Shown: positions 8,222 to 16,394, numbered from the stretch's first letter. The stretch is 64,000 bases of DNA from Bacillota bacterium (GCA_023413135.1 JAEZQK010000041.1:7362-71361); one strand, 5' to 3'. Numbers and translations are program-made. Notes: generated from the sequence alone by a model not told the origin.

Positions 8222-10231
8222 CTATATCTGCCCGCCCTGGTCCCCGGTAAGGATGCGGCGCATGTCGGGCTTGGGCTCAGGCTTGAATGTGGCAGGCTTT
8301 TCAGCCTTATCCCCGGTCATGTCGGGCTCGGGGCGCGCAGGCTTGGGCTCGGGATCAGGCAGATCCTTGCCATCCATCAAAGCAAGGAATTCCTTGCGGG
8401 AAAGCGTCTCGTGCTTTAAAAGCGCAGAAGCCAGGGCGTGGAGCTTGTCGATGTTGTCCCGGAGGATCTCACGGGCTTTTTCGTAGCTTTCGTCCAGCAG
8501 GCGGCGGACTTCCTTGTCGATCTGGTAGGCCACTTCCTCGGAATATTCCCTGGTATGGCCAAACTCCATGCCCACGAACACCTCCTGGTCATTGCCCAGG
8601 TAAATGGTGCCCAAGGCGTCGCTCATGCCAAACTGGGTGACCATGCGGCGGCACAGCTCCGTGGCGCGCTTTAAGTCTGAAGAGGAACCGGTGGTGATAT
8701 CCTCCAGCGCCTCCTGCTCGGCGGCATGACCGCCCAGCATCATAGAAATGGTGTCTTTCAATGCGTTACGGCCCATATTGTCCCGTTCCTCGGTGGGCAG
8801 GGCCAGGGTATGGCCGGCGGCCTGGCCGCGGGGCACAATGGTAATCAGGTGCACTTCGTCACAGCCGGGAAGTTCATTGCCAACGATGGCATGGCCGGCT
8901 TCATGATAGGCCACCTGGCGGCGGTCCTTCTCGTTCACCTTGTGGCTGCGCTTTTCCGGCCCCATTTGAACCCTGGCGATGGCGTCGATCAGCATCTGCT
9001 GGTCGATTTCCTTCTTGCGGCTGCGGGCGGCCAGGATGGCGGCCTCGTTCATTACGTTTTCCAGGTCGGCACCGGTGGCATAGGGCGTGCGCTTGGCGAT
9101 GTTTTCAAGATCTACATCCCGCGAAAGCGGCTTGCCCCTGGAATGTACCTTCAAAATATCGATGCGCCCATTCATGTCGGGATAGTTTACCGTTACCTGC
9201 CGGTCAAAGCGGCCGGGGCGCAAAAGTGCGGGGTCCAGGATATCCCGGCGGTTGGTGGCGGCCATGACAATGACGCCCTCGTTTGAGGTGAAACCGTCCA
9301 TCTCCACCAGCAATTGGTTCAAGGTCTGTTCCCGCTCGTCGTGTCCGCCGCCCAAACCTGCGCCGCGGTGACGGCCGACTGCGTCAATTTCATCGATAAA
9401 TACAATGGCGGGGGCGGCACGCTTGGCCTGGTCAAACAGGTCTCGGACACGGCTGGCGCCGACGCCAACGAACATTTCCACAAAGTCGGAACCGGAGATG
9501 GTAAAGAACGGCACGTTCGCCTCTCCCGCCACAGCCTTGGCTAAAAGCGTTTTGCCTGTGCCCGGAGGGCCTACCAGCAGCACGCCCTTGGGAATGCGGG
9601 CGCCCATTTCCGTATAGCTTTGGGGGTTGCGCAGGAAGTCCACCATTTCCCGCAGTTCATCTTTTTCTTCATCCGCCCCGGCCACATCGGCAAAGGTGAT
9701 GCGGTTTTTGTTTGCATCCACCATGCGGGCACGGCTCTTGCCAAAGTTCATGACCTTGCTGTTGCCACCGCCCTGCTGGCGCATGATAATAACCCAGAAA
9801 AGGACAGACACGCCGATAATCAACAGGAAAGGAAGAAAATCAAGATACCAGGGTGTCACGATGGGAGCGCGGTAAGCGATGCTGAAAGACAAATCGCTGA
9901 CGGAAACCTGTTCGATAGGTACGTTCCGTTTGGTGGCCTCCATCTGGCGCACGGTTTCGATAAAGTCTTCGCCGATGGTGGTCTCAAAGTCATAATTCCT
10001 GTCGGGGAAATCGCTTTGCGCCACTCTTGTTTCGCGCAGCATGCCCACCAGGCTGTTGTTGCGGATGGCCACCCTATCAACCTGGTCATTCTTGATATAT
10101 TCCAGTAATTTCGGATATTCGATCCTTTTGTTTTCTGTAAAACCAAAACCGCCGTTGAGCAGAACGGCGATGAGTATGAAAGCGCTGATGAGCACCACAT
10201 AGCCCATAAAGCCTCTGGATGTCCGCTTCAA
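8222..10231 (-). CDS. ftsH: ATP-dependent zinc metalloprotease FtsH
   Basis: FtsH is a hexameric membrane-anchored AAA+ protease that degrades misfolded membrane proteins and regulatory proteins. Two membrane helices (about 10-27 and 131-149) flank an extracytoplasmic domain. Then come Walker A GPPGTGKT (221-228), Walker B VFIDEID (277-283), the second region of homology ending RPGRFDRQ, and the zinc site HEAGH (443-447). The start is TTG at 10231, 8 bases after AAGGAGG. Its 669 residues are normal; the tail is proline- and acid-rich. The order tilS-hpt-ftsH is conserved in many Bacillota. Confidence 0.98.
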   Translation of the reverse strand: MKRTSRGFMGYVVLISAFILIAVLLNGGFGFTENKRIEYPKLLEYIKNDQVDRVAIRNNSLVGMLRETRVAQSDFPDRNYDFETTIGEDFIETVRQMEATKRNVPIEQVSVSDLSFSIAYRAPIVTPWYLDFLPFLLIIGVSVLFWVIIMRQQGGGNSKVMNFGKSRARMVDANKNRITFADVAGADEEKDELREMVDFLRNPQSYTEMGARIPKGVLLVGPPGTGKTLLAKAVAGEANVPFFTISGSDFVEMFVGVGASRVRDLFDQAKRAAPAIVFIDEIDAVGRHRGAGLGGGHDEREQTLNQLLVEMDGFTSNEGVIVMAATNRRDILDPALLRPGRFDRQVTVNYPDMNGRIDILKVHSRGKPLSRDVDLENIAKRTPYATGADLENVMNEAAILAARSRKKEIDQQMLIDAIARVQMGPEKRSHKVNEKDRRQVAYHEAGHAIVGNELPGCDEVHLITIVPRGQAAGHTLALPTEERDNMGRNALKDTISMMLGGHAAEQEALEDITTGSSSDLKRATELCRRMVTQFGMSDALGTIYLGNDQEVFVGMEFGHTREYSEEVAYQIDKEVRRLLDESYEKAREILRDNIDKLHALASALLKHETLSRKEFLALMDGKDLPDPEPKPARPEPDMTGDKAEKPATFKPEPKPDMRRILTGDQGGQI

Positions 10232-10305
10232 AACAGGGTCCTCCTTCTGTCAAATTGAATTATTATTATAGCACAGTCAATGAAGGAAAGCAAATTCACG
10301 CCTGA

Positions 10306-10863
10306 TCATTTGCTGTAAATTCTGGGGTGCAAAACGCCGATATCAGGCAGGTTTCTGTACTTCTCATCATAGTCCAGGCCATAGCCCACCACGAAGGCAT
10401 CGGGGATTAAAAAACACCTGTAATCTGGGGAAAGCTCCACCCTGCGGCGGGCAGGCTTATCCAACAGCGTGACGATCCTGATGGAGGCGGGGCTGCGTTC
10501 CAGCAGTGCCCGCTTCAGGTAGGAAAGGGTGAGCCCTGTATCCACGATATCCTCCACGATCAGTACATCCTGGTTCAGGATGTCCCTGTCCAGGTCCTTC
10601 AAAATTCGCACCACCCCGGAGGTCTTGGTGGAGCTGCCATAGCTGGAAATGGCCATAAATTCCGTTTTTAAAGGCAGGTCGATCTCCCTGATCAGGTCGG
10701 AGTAGAACAGCACCGCGCCCTTTAAAATGCCGATCATCACAGGCTCTTTCCCGGCATAATCCCGGGTGATGGTCTCCCCCAACTTTTTGACGGCTTCATT
10801 AATTTGATCCCGCGTAATCAGGATGGATTCCAGATCGGCGTACATTTGCGCGTCGCTGTGCAT
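10306..10863 (-). CDS. hpt: Hypoxanthine phosphoribosyltransferase
   Basis: A cytosolic purine-salvage enzyme that joins hypoxanthine or guanine to PRPP, giving IMP or GMP. The PRPP-binding signature VLIVEDIVDTGLTL is intact, as is the SSYGSST region, and the 185-residue length is typical. The start at 10863 follows GGAGA. The gene lies 18 bases after tilS and 74 bases before ftsH, the classical tilS-hpt-ftsH arrangement. Confidence 0.97.
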   Translation of the reverse strand: MHSDAQMYADLESILITRDQINEAVKKLGETITRDYAGKEPVMIGILKGAVLFYSDLIREIDLPLKTEFMAISSYGSSTKTSGVVRILKDLDRDILNQDVLIVEDIVDTGLTLSYLKRALLERSPASIRIVTLLDKPARRRVELSPDYRCFLIPDAFVVGYGLDYDEKYRNLPDIGVLHPRIYSK

Positions 10864-10881
10864 AACGTAATCTCCTTTTCA

Positions 10882-12336
10882 TTAAATCGCCTGGTCGTCT
10901 TTTGAAATATCCCAGGGGAACGGCCCTGTCAGTGTAAGCATTGTGCCATTTTCAGTGCCGGGCCGGATGGCCGCCGTACCGGACGGGCCCACGCCCGGGA
11001 TCCACAATACCTCCGGCCCAAGAGCGAGTATGGGAAGCATGTCCCGAAAGGGCCTGTCCACGCGATGATCGATCAATACTTCCTTGAGCGGCTTTGATCC
11101 TTCCCCGTTCAGCAGCCGGAAGGTATCGCCCGGACGCCTTGTGCGGAGCACGGCGTTTGAAAGCTCCCGGCTGTCCAGCGCCTGGTGCCGGATTCCATTC
11201 CCCAGCTCCATCCCGGGCCTCCAGGGTGTGGCGGTCATGCGGAAGCTTTCAAATTGCGTCTCCCCCGCAGGGGATAGGGGCACTTCCATCATCGGTGCCT
11301 TCTTTGCGGGCGGGATAAGGAAAAACCGCTTCGCGCTGCGCTCCCCCCGCACATTTCCCGGCAGGTTGACGGCATTTGAGCCCCGTCCGGCGATGAAGTC
11401 CAGCAGCTCTTCCGTCTTGTCAAAGCTTAAAACCGTCATGTCGCCATCCCGGGGAAGAGCCATCATGGATACAGCTTGCTCGAAGAAGGCCCTGGTCATC
11501 CTCCTCCTAAAGGCGGGATGCTGCTTTATAAGCGCTTCCCTGTCAAAAAAACATAAGTCAGGCTCCATACGGGCGTTTACCTGAAGCCACTTATAAGCCT
11601 CCTTCTGCCACCAGTCTTCTTCCGCCATCATTAAAATTGCCGCGCGGCCCATGGCTTTTGTGCACCCGGGGGCCAGGTTTTCCAAAGCGGGCATCACTTT
11701 AAGGCGAAGCTTGTTGCGCAAACTGTCGGGCCTTACATTGGTCTCATCCTCCCGCCAGGAGAGGCCTTCCTCTTGAAGCGCTTGTTTCAATGTTTCGTGG
11801 CGGAGGGATAGGAAAGGCCGCACCAGCAGCCCGCCTGCAAAGGGAGTCGATGGCGCCATACCCGAAAGCCCCGCGGGGCCGCTGCCGCGAATTAGATGCA
11901 TCAGCACCGTTTCCGCCTGGTCATCCCCGTGGTGGGCCAGCAGCAGCGCGTCGCCGCCACATTCCGCCATGGCCTTTTTAAAGCAGTCATAGCGCAGGAT
12001 GCGGGCTGCTTCCTCCGCGCCGCAATGCTTAAAGCGCATCGCAGCCGGAACATCCACCGAATACAGAAGAAGCGGAACATGTTTTTCCTGGCACAAATCC
12101 TTCACAAAAGCCGCGTCCATTTGGGATTCTTCACCCCGCAGGCCATGCTCCACATGCACCGCCGTCAATGAAAAATCATGCGATTCCCTTAAAAGTGCCA
12201 TCCCGTGCAAAAGGGCCACGGAGTCGGCACCCCCCGACACGCCTGCCAGAAGCGTCTTGCCGCCGCCGAGTAAGTGAAGCGGCTGAAGGATGCTGGCCAA
12301 AGGCGGTAAAAGCTGGTTTCGCATGATGGTTTTCAT
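10882..12336 (-). CDS. tilS: tRNA(Ile)-lysidine synthase
   Basis: TilS converts C34 of tRNA-Ile(CAU) to lysidine, switching charging and decoding from methionine to isoleucine. The N-type ATP pyrophosphatase loop SGGADS is at residues 33-38, followed by VEHGLRGEES and LAHHGDDQAETVLM, all family hallmarks. A C-terminal substrate-binding region ends near residue 470. No ribosome site precedes ATG 12336, and a TTGCTT-17-TACAAT promoter ends six bases before it, so the mRNA may be leaderless. It heads the tilS-hpt-ftsH unit. Confidence 0.95.
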   Translation of the reverse strand: MKTIMRNQLLPPLASILQPLHLLGGGKTLLAGVSGGADSVALLHGMALLRESHDFSLTAVHVEHGLRGEESQMDAAFVKDLCQEKHVPLLLYSVDVPAAMRFKHCGAEEAARILRYDCFKKAMAECGGDALLLAHHGDDQAETVLMHLIRGSGPAGLSGMAPSTPFAGGLLVRPFLSLRHETLKQALQEEGLSWREDETNVRPDSLRNKLRLKVMPALENLAPGCTKAMGRAAILMMAEEDWWQKEAYKWLQVNARMEPDLCFFDREALIKQHPAFRRRMTRAFFEQAVSMMALPRDGDMTVLSFDKTEELLDFIAGRGSNAVNLPGNVRGERSAKRFFLIPPAKKAPMMEVPLSPAGETQFESFRMTATPWRPGMELGNGIRHQALDSRELSNAVLRTRRPGDTFRLLNGEGSKPLKEVLIDHRVDRPFRDMLPILALGPEVLWIPGVGPSGTAAIRPGTENGTMLTLTGPFPWDISKDDQAI

Positions 12337-12342
12337 GCGCCT

Positions 12343-12371
12343 ATTGTACCTATTCCAAAGCCTTTAAGCAA
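12343..12371 (-). promoter_or_regulatory. Predicted promoter for tilS-hpt-ftsH, close to the start codon
   Basis: TTGCTT and TACAAT on the minus strand are separated by 17 bases. The -10 element ends only six bases before the tilS ATG, so the transcript would begin at or next to the start codon. Apart from the hairpin at 12553-12579, the 180 bases between here and that hairpin show nothing recognisable. Confidence 0.5.
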
Positions 12372-12552
12372 GTGTTTGACCGCAATTTTTATGCCTTCTT
12401 TACATTTTGCCGCCTCTTTTCTCCGCCTGCCCAAAGCCGGCAGCGAACCCGTCCCATTTTCTTGACCTTTCACCAAAAATATACCCATGCCTAAAAGGTT
12501 CGAAACTTTTTGAAAATCATAGAAAATCGAAGATATTTCAAGATCTCGGCTG

Positions 12553-12579
12553 AAAACGTGCGCCAAGACGCACGTTTTT
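12553..12579. promoter_or_regulatory. Perfect hairpin between divergent tilS and hsp20
   Basis: AAAACGTGCG and CGCACGTTTT form a perfect 10-bp stem around CCAAGA, with T-runs on both strands. It looks like a bidirectional terminator, yet no gene ends here; it lies between two divergent promoters and may insulate them. Confidence 0.5.
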
Positions 12580-12592
12580 GCCCATATTTTAC

Positions 12593-12622
12593 TTTGACCT
12601 TCTTTGACCTTCATTGTATAAT
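12593..12622 (+). promoter_or_regulatory. CtsR operator overlapping the hsp20 promoter
   Basis: Bases 12593-12599 and 12603-12609 are both TTTGACC separated by three bases; the reverse complement reads GGTCAAA-GAA-GGTCAAA, an exact match to the CtsR heat-shock repressor consensus. The first copy also supplies a TTGACC -35 element (12594-12599), placed 17 bases before TATAAT at 12617-12622. Repression by CtsR with release on heat shock is therefore predicted for hsp20. Confidence 0.88.
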
Positions 12623-12702
12623 CAGGCCATGGAAAGGGAACCGATATAAAAAAGGGTTCCCAACCAACAAATAAGCAAGACGATATTGAAGGAGGTTTAC
12701 GT

Positions 12703-13179
12703 ATGTACACCATGATTCCTTTTAGGGGCCGCAGGGATTTGGGCCGGACCTTTGGCAACAGCCTGTTTAACGACAACTTCTTCCGCCCCTTTTTCGATAT
12801 GAGCGACTGGATGGGAAGCGCCGGCTTCCGTGTGGACGTCAAGGACAAGGCCGACCACTATCTCCTGGAGGCGGAGCTGCCCGGCGTGAACGAAGATCAA
12901 ATTGATCTGACGGTGGATAACGATGTGCTCACCATTACCGCCAACGCCCGCACCGAGCACAAGGAGGAAAAGGATAACTACCTGTACTGCGAGCGCCGGG
13001 CCGGCCGCATGGAGCGCAGCTTCAGCCTGGAAGGCATCCAGCAGGATAACATCAGCGCAGACTACAAAAACGGCGTGCTTACCGTAAAGCTGCCCAAGAA
13101 CGCTCCCGAACCAGTAAAGTCCCAGCGGAAGATCGCCATCGGCGGAAACGGCCAGGGCAAGATCGCGGGGAACAACTAA
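12703..13179 (+). CDS. Hsp20/alpha-crystallin small heat-shock protein
   Basis: A cytosolic ATP-independent holdase that binds unfolding proteins under stress. The alpha-crystallin domain covers about residues 40-135: FRVDVKDKADHYLLEAELPGV, then the conserved YKNGVLTVKLPK near its end. The 158-residue length is typical. The start follows GAAGGAGG at good spacing. It is a single-gene unit with a CtsR-controlled promoter and its own terminator at 13196-13234. Confidence 0.97.
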   Translation: MYTMIPFRGRRDLGRTFGNSLFNDNFFRPFFDMSDWMGSAGFRVDVKDKADHYLLEAELPGVNEDQIDLTVDNDVLTITANARTEHKEEKDNYLYCERRAGRMERSFSLEGIQQDNISADYKNGVLTVKLPKNAPEPVKSQRKIAIGGNGQGKIAGNN

Positions 13180-13195
13180 GGTTTTGTGATGGCAT

Positions 13196-13234
13196 GCGGG
13201 GAGGGGACTTTTTAAAAAAAATTCCCCTCCCCGC
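13196..13234 (+). terminator. Strong hairpin terminator after hsp20
   Basis: GCGGGGAGGGGA pairs with TCCCCTCCCCGC around an inner T-run and A-run that also pair. It begins 17 bases after the hsp20 stop codon. Confidence 0.75.
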
Positions 13235-13298
13235 CCCCACCCAGAAAAACTTTAATAGGAATACTCTATTACGAATATCCTAAAGAAGCATTCTGCTT

Positions 13299-13408
13299 TA
13301 CAATAGATAGGCGAAGGGCGGGGCACTCCCCCGCAGCCCAGACAAGGAACGGGCCCTTCCCCATTCCTTTGCGACCGCCTCCGGCTCAAGCACCGGGGGC
13401 GGTTTTTT
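13299..13408 (+). ncRNA. Candidate small structured RNA with terminator
   Basis: A -10-like TACAAT (13299-13304) is followed by a stem pairing GAAGGGC (13313-13319) with GCCCTTC near 13360, enclosing a hairpin GCGGGG-CACT-CCCCCGC. A terminator follows at 13374-13408 (ACCGCC with GGCGGT and six T). No open frame with a ribosome site is present. The -35 region is poor. An autonomous RNA of about 100 bases is possible; I do not recognise it as 4.5S, 6S or tmRNA. Confidence 0.35.
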
Positions 13409-13456
13409 CATAACAACATCTCATTCCCACGGTAATGTTTCTCATCGGGCGGAAAT

Positions 13457-13756
13457 GTGGGGGCGGGGCTTTGCTCCATCCGCTACGGTTATGTCTCTCA
13501 TTGGGCGAAGCAGAGCCCCACCCCTACGTGTGCCCATCATTTTCGGTCGTGACTTAATACCGTACGGAACCGATGTAGGGGCGGGGCTTTGCTCCGCCCC
13601 TACGGCTATGTCTCTCATTGGGCGAAGCAGAGCCCCACCCGTGCCCATCATTTTCGGTCGTGACATAATACCGTACGGAACCGATGTAGGGGCGGGGCTT
13701 TGCTCCGCCCGCTACGGCTATGTTTCTCATCGGGCGGAGCAGAGCCCCGCCCCTAC
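13457..13756. repeat. Tandem array of REP palindromes, period about 111 bases
   Basis: Nearly three units of about 111 bases are repeated. Each unit contains a REP-like palindrome starting GTAGGGGCGGGGC and an inverted half ending CCCCTACG, joined by a spacer containing TTTTCGGTCGTGAC. The landmark CGATGTAGGGG recurs at 13571 and 13682. Reading frames across the array are translations of the repeat. The same palindrome lies inside the RAYT gene 340 bases downstream. Between the array and that gene (13757-13956) I see nothing further except an AAGGAGG motif at 13941. Confidence 0.85.
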
Positions 13757-14003
13757 GTACGGAATGCCCCAATCCAAATGATTTCTGTCGAAAGCAATTG
13801 ACGAAACGCCATCTTCAAGTTACAATTTTTAGAAAAAAGCCACCTTGATCATTGACTTCATTTCGTATATTCCCCAGACTTTATACTGCTTGTCCCTAAG
13901 TAACAAAGGAGAACTTTTGGCGGCAGACCCGAGGCTAAGAAAAGGAGGAGAACTTTTTGCACATAGCAAATGGCAATAAAATGGTTTACCCAAACGCAAA
14001 AAG

Positions 14004-14456
14004 ATGCGGTTGTGTGGATATGATTATAGCCAAAATGGCAAATATTTCATCACAATATGCACAAAAAGCAGACGTGAAGCATTGTCAGATATTTGTAGGG
14101 GCGGGGCTTTGCTCCGCCCGATTGGAAAGATATCAGAAACAGAGATAAGAAATCTATCCGAACAGTCCAATATCAATGTTGACAAATATGTCATTATGCC
14201 AAACCATATTCACATGATCATCACAATACAGCGAGTTGAGCAGAGCCCAACCCCTACGATTGCGGATATTATTTGTGCATTTAAATCTATAACAACGAAA
14301 TCGGCGAATAAATCCAATTCTATTCCGGGGCGACAAATCTGGCAACGCTCCTACCATGATCATATCATCCGCAACGAACAGGAATATCAAAGGATATGGC
14401 AATACATAGATACAAATCCATTGATATGGGAAAAAGACTGCTATTACAGCAAATAA
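14004..14456 (+). CDS. REP-associated tyrosine transposase (RAYT, Y1_Tnp/TnpREP-like)
   Basis: A single-strand transposase-like HUH nuclease that, in studied members, cuts and rejoins REP palindromes. It shows the usual order: GYDYSQNGKYFITICT, the HUH pair in MPNHIHMI (His68, His70), and WQRSYHDHIIRNEQEY with the likely catalytic Tyr117, then IDTNPLIW. The N terminus is uncertain: ATG 14004 lacks a ribosome site, whereas AAGGAGG at 13941 fits TTG 13957, which is in another frame and would need a -1 shift near the A-run at 13998. Two parts of the protein, residues 31-39 (CRGGALLRP) and 78-85 (VEQSPTPT), are translations of REP sequence. Confidence 0.88.
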   Translation: MRLCGYDYSQNGKYFITICTKSRREALSDICRGGALLRPIGKISETEIRNLSEQSNINVDKYVIMPNHIHMIITIQRVEQSPTPTIADIICAFKSITTKSANKSNSIPGRQIWQRSYHDHIIRNEQEYQRIWQYIDTNPLIWEKDCYYSK

Positions 14457-14606
14457 AGTATATATCTGGCGAGGTATAAGATTTGAAACAAATCAGGGAT
14501 CATCCGCCCTAATAAAGGATAAAGCAAAGCAGGTCGCCCTGGATCAGCCAAAAAAACTTGCAGTCTGTTCATTCACGTGTTTGCCCTGACAAAAAACCGC
14601 AAACGC

Positions 14607-14635
14607 TTGCAGGTATCCTGCGAACATGGTATTAT
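14607..14635 (+). promoter_or_regulatory. Predicted promoter for yitT-like gene
   Basis: TTGCAG and TATTAT lie 17 bases apart, with a TGG extension before the -10 element. A hairpin (CTCCGC with GCGGAG, 14638-14661) lies in the short leader, partly overlapping the ribosome site, and could modulate translation. Confidence 0.6.
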
Positions 14636-14672
14636 TTCTCCGCATGCTATCGTTGCGGAGAGGAAGTCTCAT

Positions 14673-15533
14673 ATGCCCAAGACGGCCCGGCAAACAGTCC
14701 AGGAATACATGCTTTTGACGTTCGGCACGCTGTTCATCGCGGTAGGGGTGTATTTCTTCAAGTTTCCCAACCACTTTTCTACCGGCGGCGTCAGCGGCAT
14801 CTCCATCATCCTGGGCTATTATGTGCCGGGGCTGACGGCGGGATCGTTCGTGTTCCTCATCAACGCCGCGCTTTTGATCCTGGGCTTTGCGGTCTTCGGC
14901 CGGTCTTTCGGCCTGCGCACCGCGTATTCCAGCACGCTGTTTTCCAGCGTGATCTGGGTCATGGAGCGGTTGCTGCCGCTTACCCAGCCGCTTACCTCGC
15001 AGCCCTTGCTGGAGCTGATTTTCGCCGTGGCGCTGCCGGCGGTGGGCTCGGCCATCCTCTTCAACATCGGCGCCAGCAGCGGCGGCACAGACATCATCGC
15101 CATGCTGCTGAAAAAATATTCCTCTCTGAACATTGGCAACGCGCTGTTCGCAGTGGATTTTATCATCACCGTGGGCGCGTTGTTTGCCTTCGGTGTGGAA
15201 ACGGGGCTGTTCTCCATCCTGGGCCTGCTCATCAAGGCGTTGCTTGTAGATCTGGTGCTGGAAAACATCAAGACCAACAAGTGCTTTCACATCATCACCG
15301 CCACGCCGGAGCCCATATTGCGCTATATCGTGGACAACCTTCATAGGGGGGCTACGATTCTCAACGGGGAAGGCGCCTATACCCACGAAAACCGCACGGT
15401 GCTTTTGACCGTGGTAAACCGCTCCCAGGCTGTCCACCTTCGCCTGTTTGCCAGGGAGGTGGATCCCCGCTGCTTTATATTGATCACCAATACGGGTGAG
15501 ATCATTGGCAAGGGGTTCAGGGGCGTTCTATAA
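14673..15533 (+). CDS. YitT family membrane protein
   Basis: An integral membrane protein of unconfirmed function, possibly a transporter. The first 200 residues hold about five or six helices with the family patterns FKFPNHFSTGGVSGISII and GASSGGTDIIAMLL; the last 80 residues form the cytoplasmic DUF2179 domain (ITATPEPILRYIVDNLHRGAT and the TVVNRSQ stretch). The start at 14673 follows GGAGAGGAAG; upstream in-frame codons lack a site. The two YdcZ-like genes follow closely on the same strand. Confidence 0.92.
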   Translation: MPKTARQTVQEYMLLTFGTLFIAVGVYFFKFPNHFSTGGVSGISIILGYYVPGLTAGSFVFLINAALLILGFAVFGRSFGLRTAYSSTLFSSVIWVMERLLPLTQPLTSQPLLELIFAVALPAVGSAILFNIGASSGGTDIIAMLLKKYSSLNIGNALFAVDFIITVGALFAFGVETGLFSILGLLIKALLVDLVLENIKTNKCFHIITATPEPILRYIVDNLHRGATILNGEGAYTHENRTVLLTVVNRSQAVHLRLFAREVDPRCFILITNTGEIIGKGFRGVL

Positions 15534-15546
15534 TGGAGGTGTTTTC

Positions 15547-15960
15547 ATGCCAGCGGTGCTGGGCGCAGTCGCCGGCCTCATGTATTCCGTTATGAACCTG
15601 TTCAACGCGCAATTAAGCCAGGTTTACGGCAATTCCTTCGCTACGGTGCTCATACATATAGTGGGCCTTCTATGTGTTCTGCCGCTGACCATCAAGCATC
15701 TGTTCAAAAAACAGCACGCCCCCTTCTGGATGTACATGGGCGGCGTGCTTGGCATATTTACCGTGATCACAAGCAATCTTGGCGTGACAATGCTTGGCGT
15801 TACGGCCACGCTTTCGCTGACGCTGCTCGGGCAAATGGCGTGCAGCATGGTCTTTGACCAGTTTGGCCTGTGGGGCTTTGTAAAAACAAAGTTCAAATGG
15901 GAAAAGGTCATAAGTTTGATGCTGATCGGCCTGGGGGTGGCGGTGATGATGCTATGGTGA
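15547..15960 (+). CDS. DMT-type membrane protein, YdcZ/DUF606 family, first of a pair
   Basis: A 137-residue protein with about five hydrophobic helices, related to the small half-size transporters of the drug/metabolite superfamily. The substrate is unknown. The start at 15547 follows GGAGGTG. Its stop overlaps the start of the next gene, which encodes a protein of the same family, so the two are probably translationally coupled and may form a heterodimer. Confidence 0.8.
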   Translation: MPAVLGAVAGLMYSVMNLFNAQLSQVYGNSFATVLIHIVGLLCVLPLTIKHLFKKQHAPFWMYMGGVLGIFTVITSNLGVTMLGVTATLSLTLLGQMACSMVFDQFGLWGFVKTKFKWEKVISLMLIGLGVAVMMLW

Positions 15961-16394
15961 TCGCGGTTTTAGGCGCTGTGTTCAGCGGCATCACCATTGT
16001 GCTGGCCCGTATGTTAGGTGCCAGGCTGGCGCAAAGCTGCGGCGCGCCATACAGTTCGCTGATGAATTACATCACAGGATTGACCGGCTCCCTGATCGCC
16101 TTTCTAGTGACCGGTGCAGTGGTAAAGTCCACCTTCCCTGCCCCTGGCGGTTCCTTTACCATGTACTTGGGCGGTGCTCTGGGGCTTGTGAGCGTATACA
16201 TGCTCAACAGGATCACCCACCGTCTGCCCGCCACGCAGCTGACGCTGCTGATCTTTATCGCCCAATTGTTTTCCGGCTTGTTGCTGGACTACTTTGCCAT
16301 CCACAAGTTTTCTCCGGGGACGCTGGTGGGCGGCCTATTGGTGCTGGCCGGGCTGGCGGTAAACATCTGGGGCGACAGGAGGGGCAGGGCGTAG
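15954..16394 (+). CDS. DMT-type membrane protein, YdcZ/DUF606 family, second of a pair
   Basis: A 146-residue paralogue of the upstream protein with about five helices and the late motif FSPGTLVGGLLVLAGL. The start at 15954 overlaps the preceding stop by seven bases, pointing to coupled translation. Paired YdcZ genes often act as one dual-subunit carrier; that is inferred here. It ends 13 bases before the convergent PHP gene. Confidence 0.8.
   Translation: MVIAVLGAVFSGITIVLARMLGARLAQSCGAPYSSLMNYITGLTGSLIAFLVTGAVVKSTFPAPGGSFTMYLGGALGLVSVYMLNRITHRLPATQLTLLIFIAQLFSGLLLDYFAIHKFSPGTLVGGLLVLAGLAVNIWGDRRGRA

Noticed and set aside
12333..12848. A 171-residue minus-strand frame between tilS and hsp20
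   Set aside because: It runs across the CtsR promoter and into hsp20 on the opposite strand, and has low-complexity basic sequence and no ribosome site.
13457..13756. CRISPR array
   Set aside because: The period is about 111 bases, spacers are not unique, each unit is itself palindromic and no cas genes are nearby.
13455..13781. Open frames of 72-108 residues across the REP array on both strands
   Set aside because: They exist only because the repeat unit is a multiple of three (111 bases); the peptides are repeat translations such as GAGLCSA.
14544..15437. A 297-residue minus-strand frame opposite yitT
   Set aside because: It is Gln/His/Arg-rich without domains, while the plus strand encodes a clear YitT protein with promoter and ribosome site.
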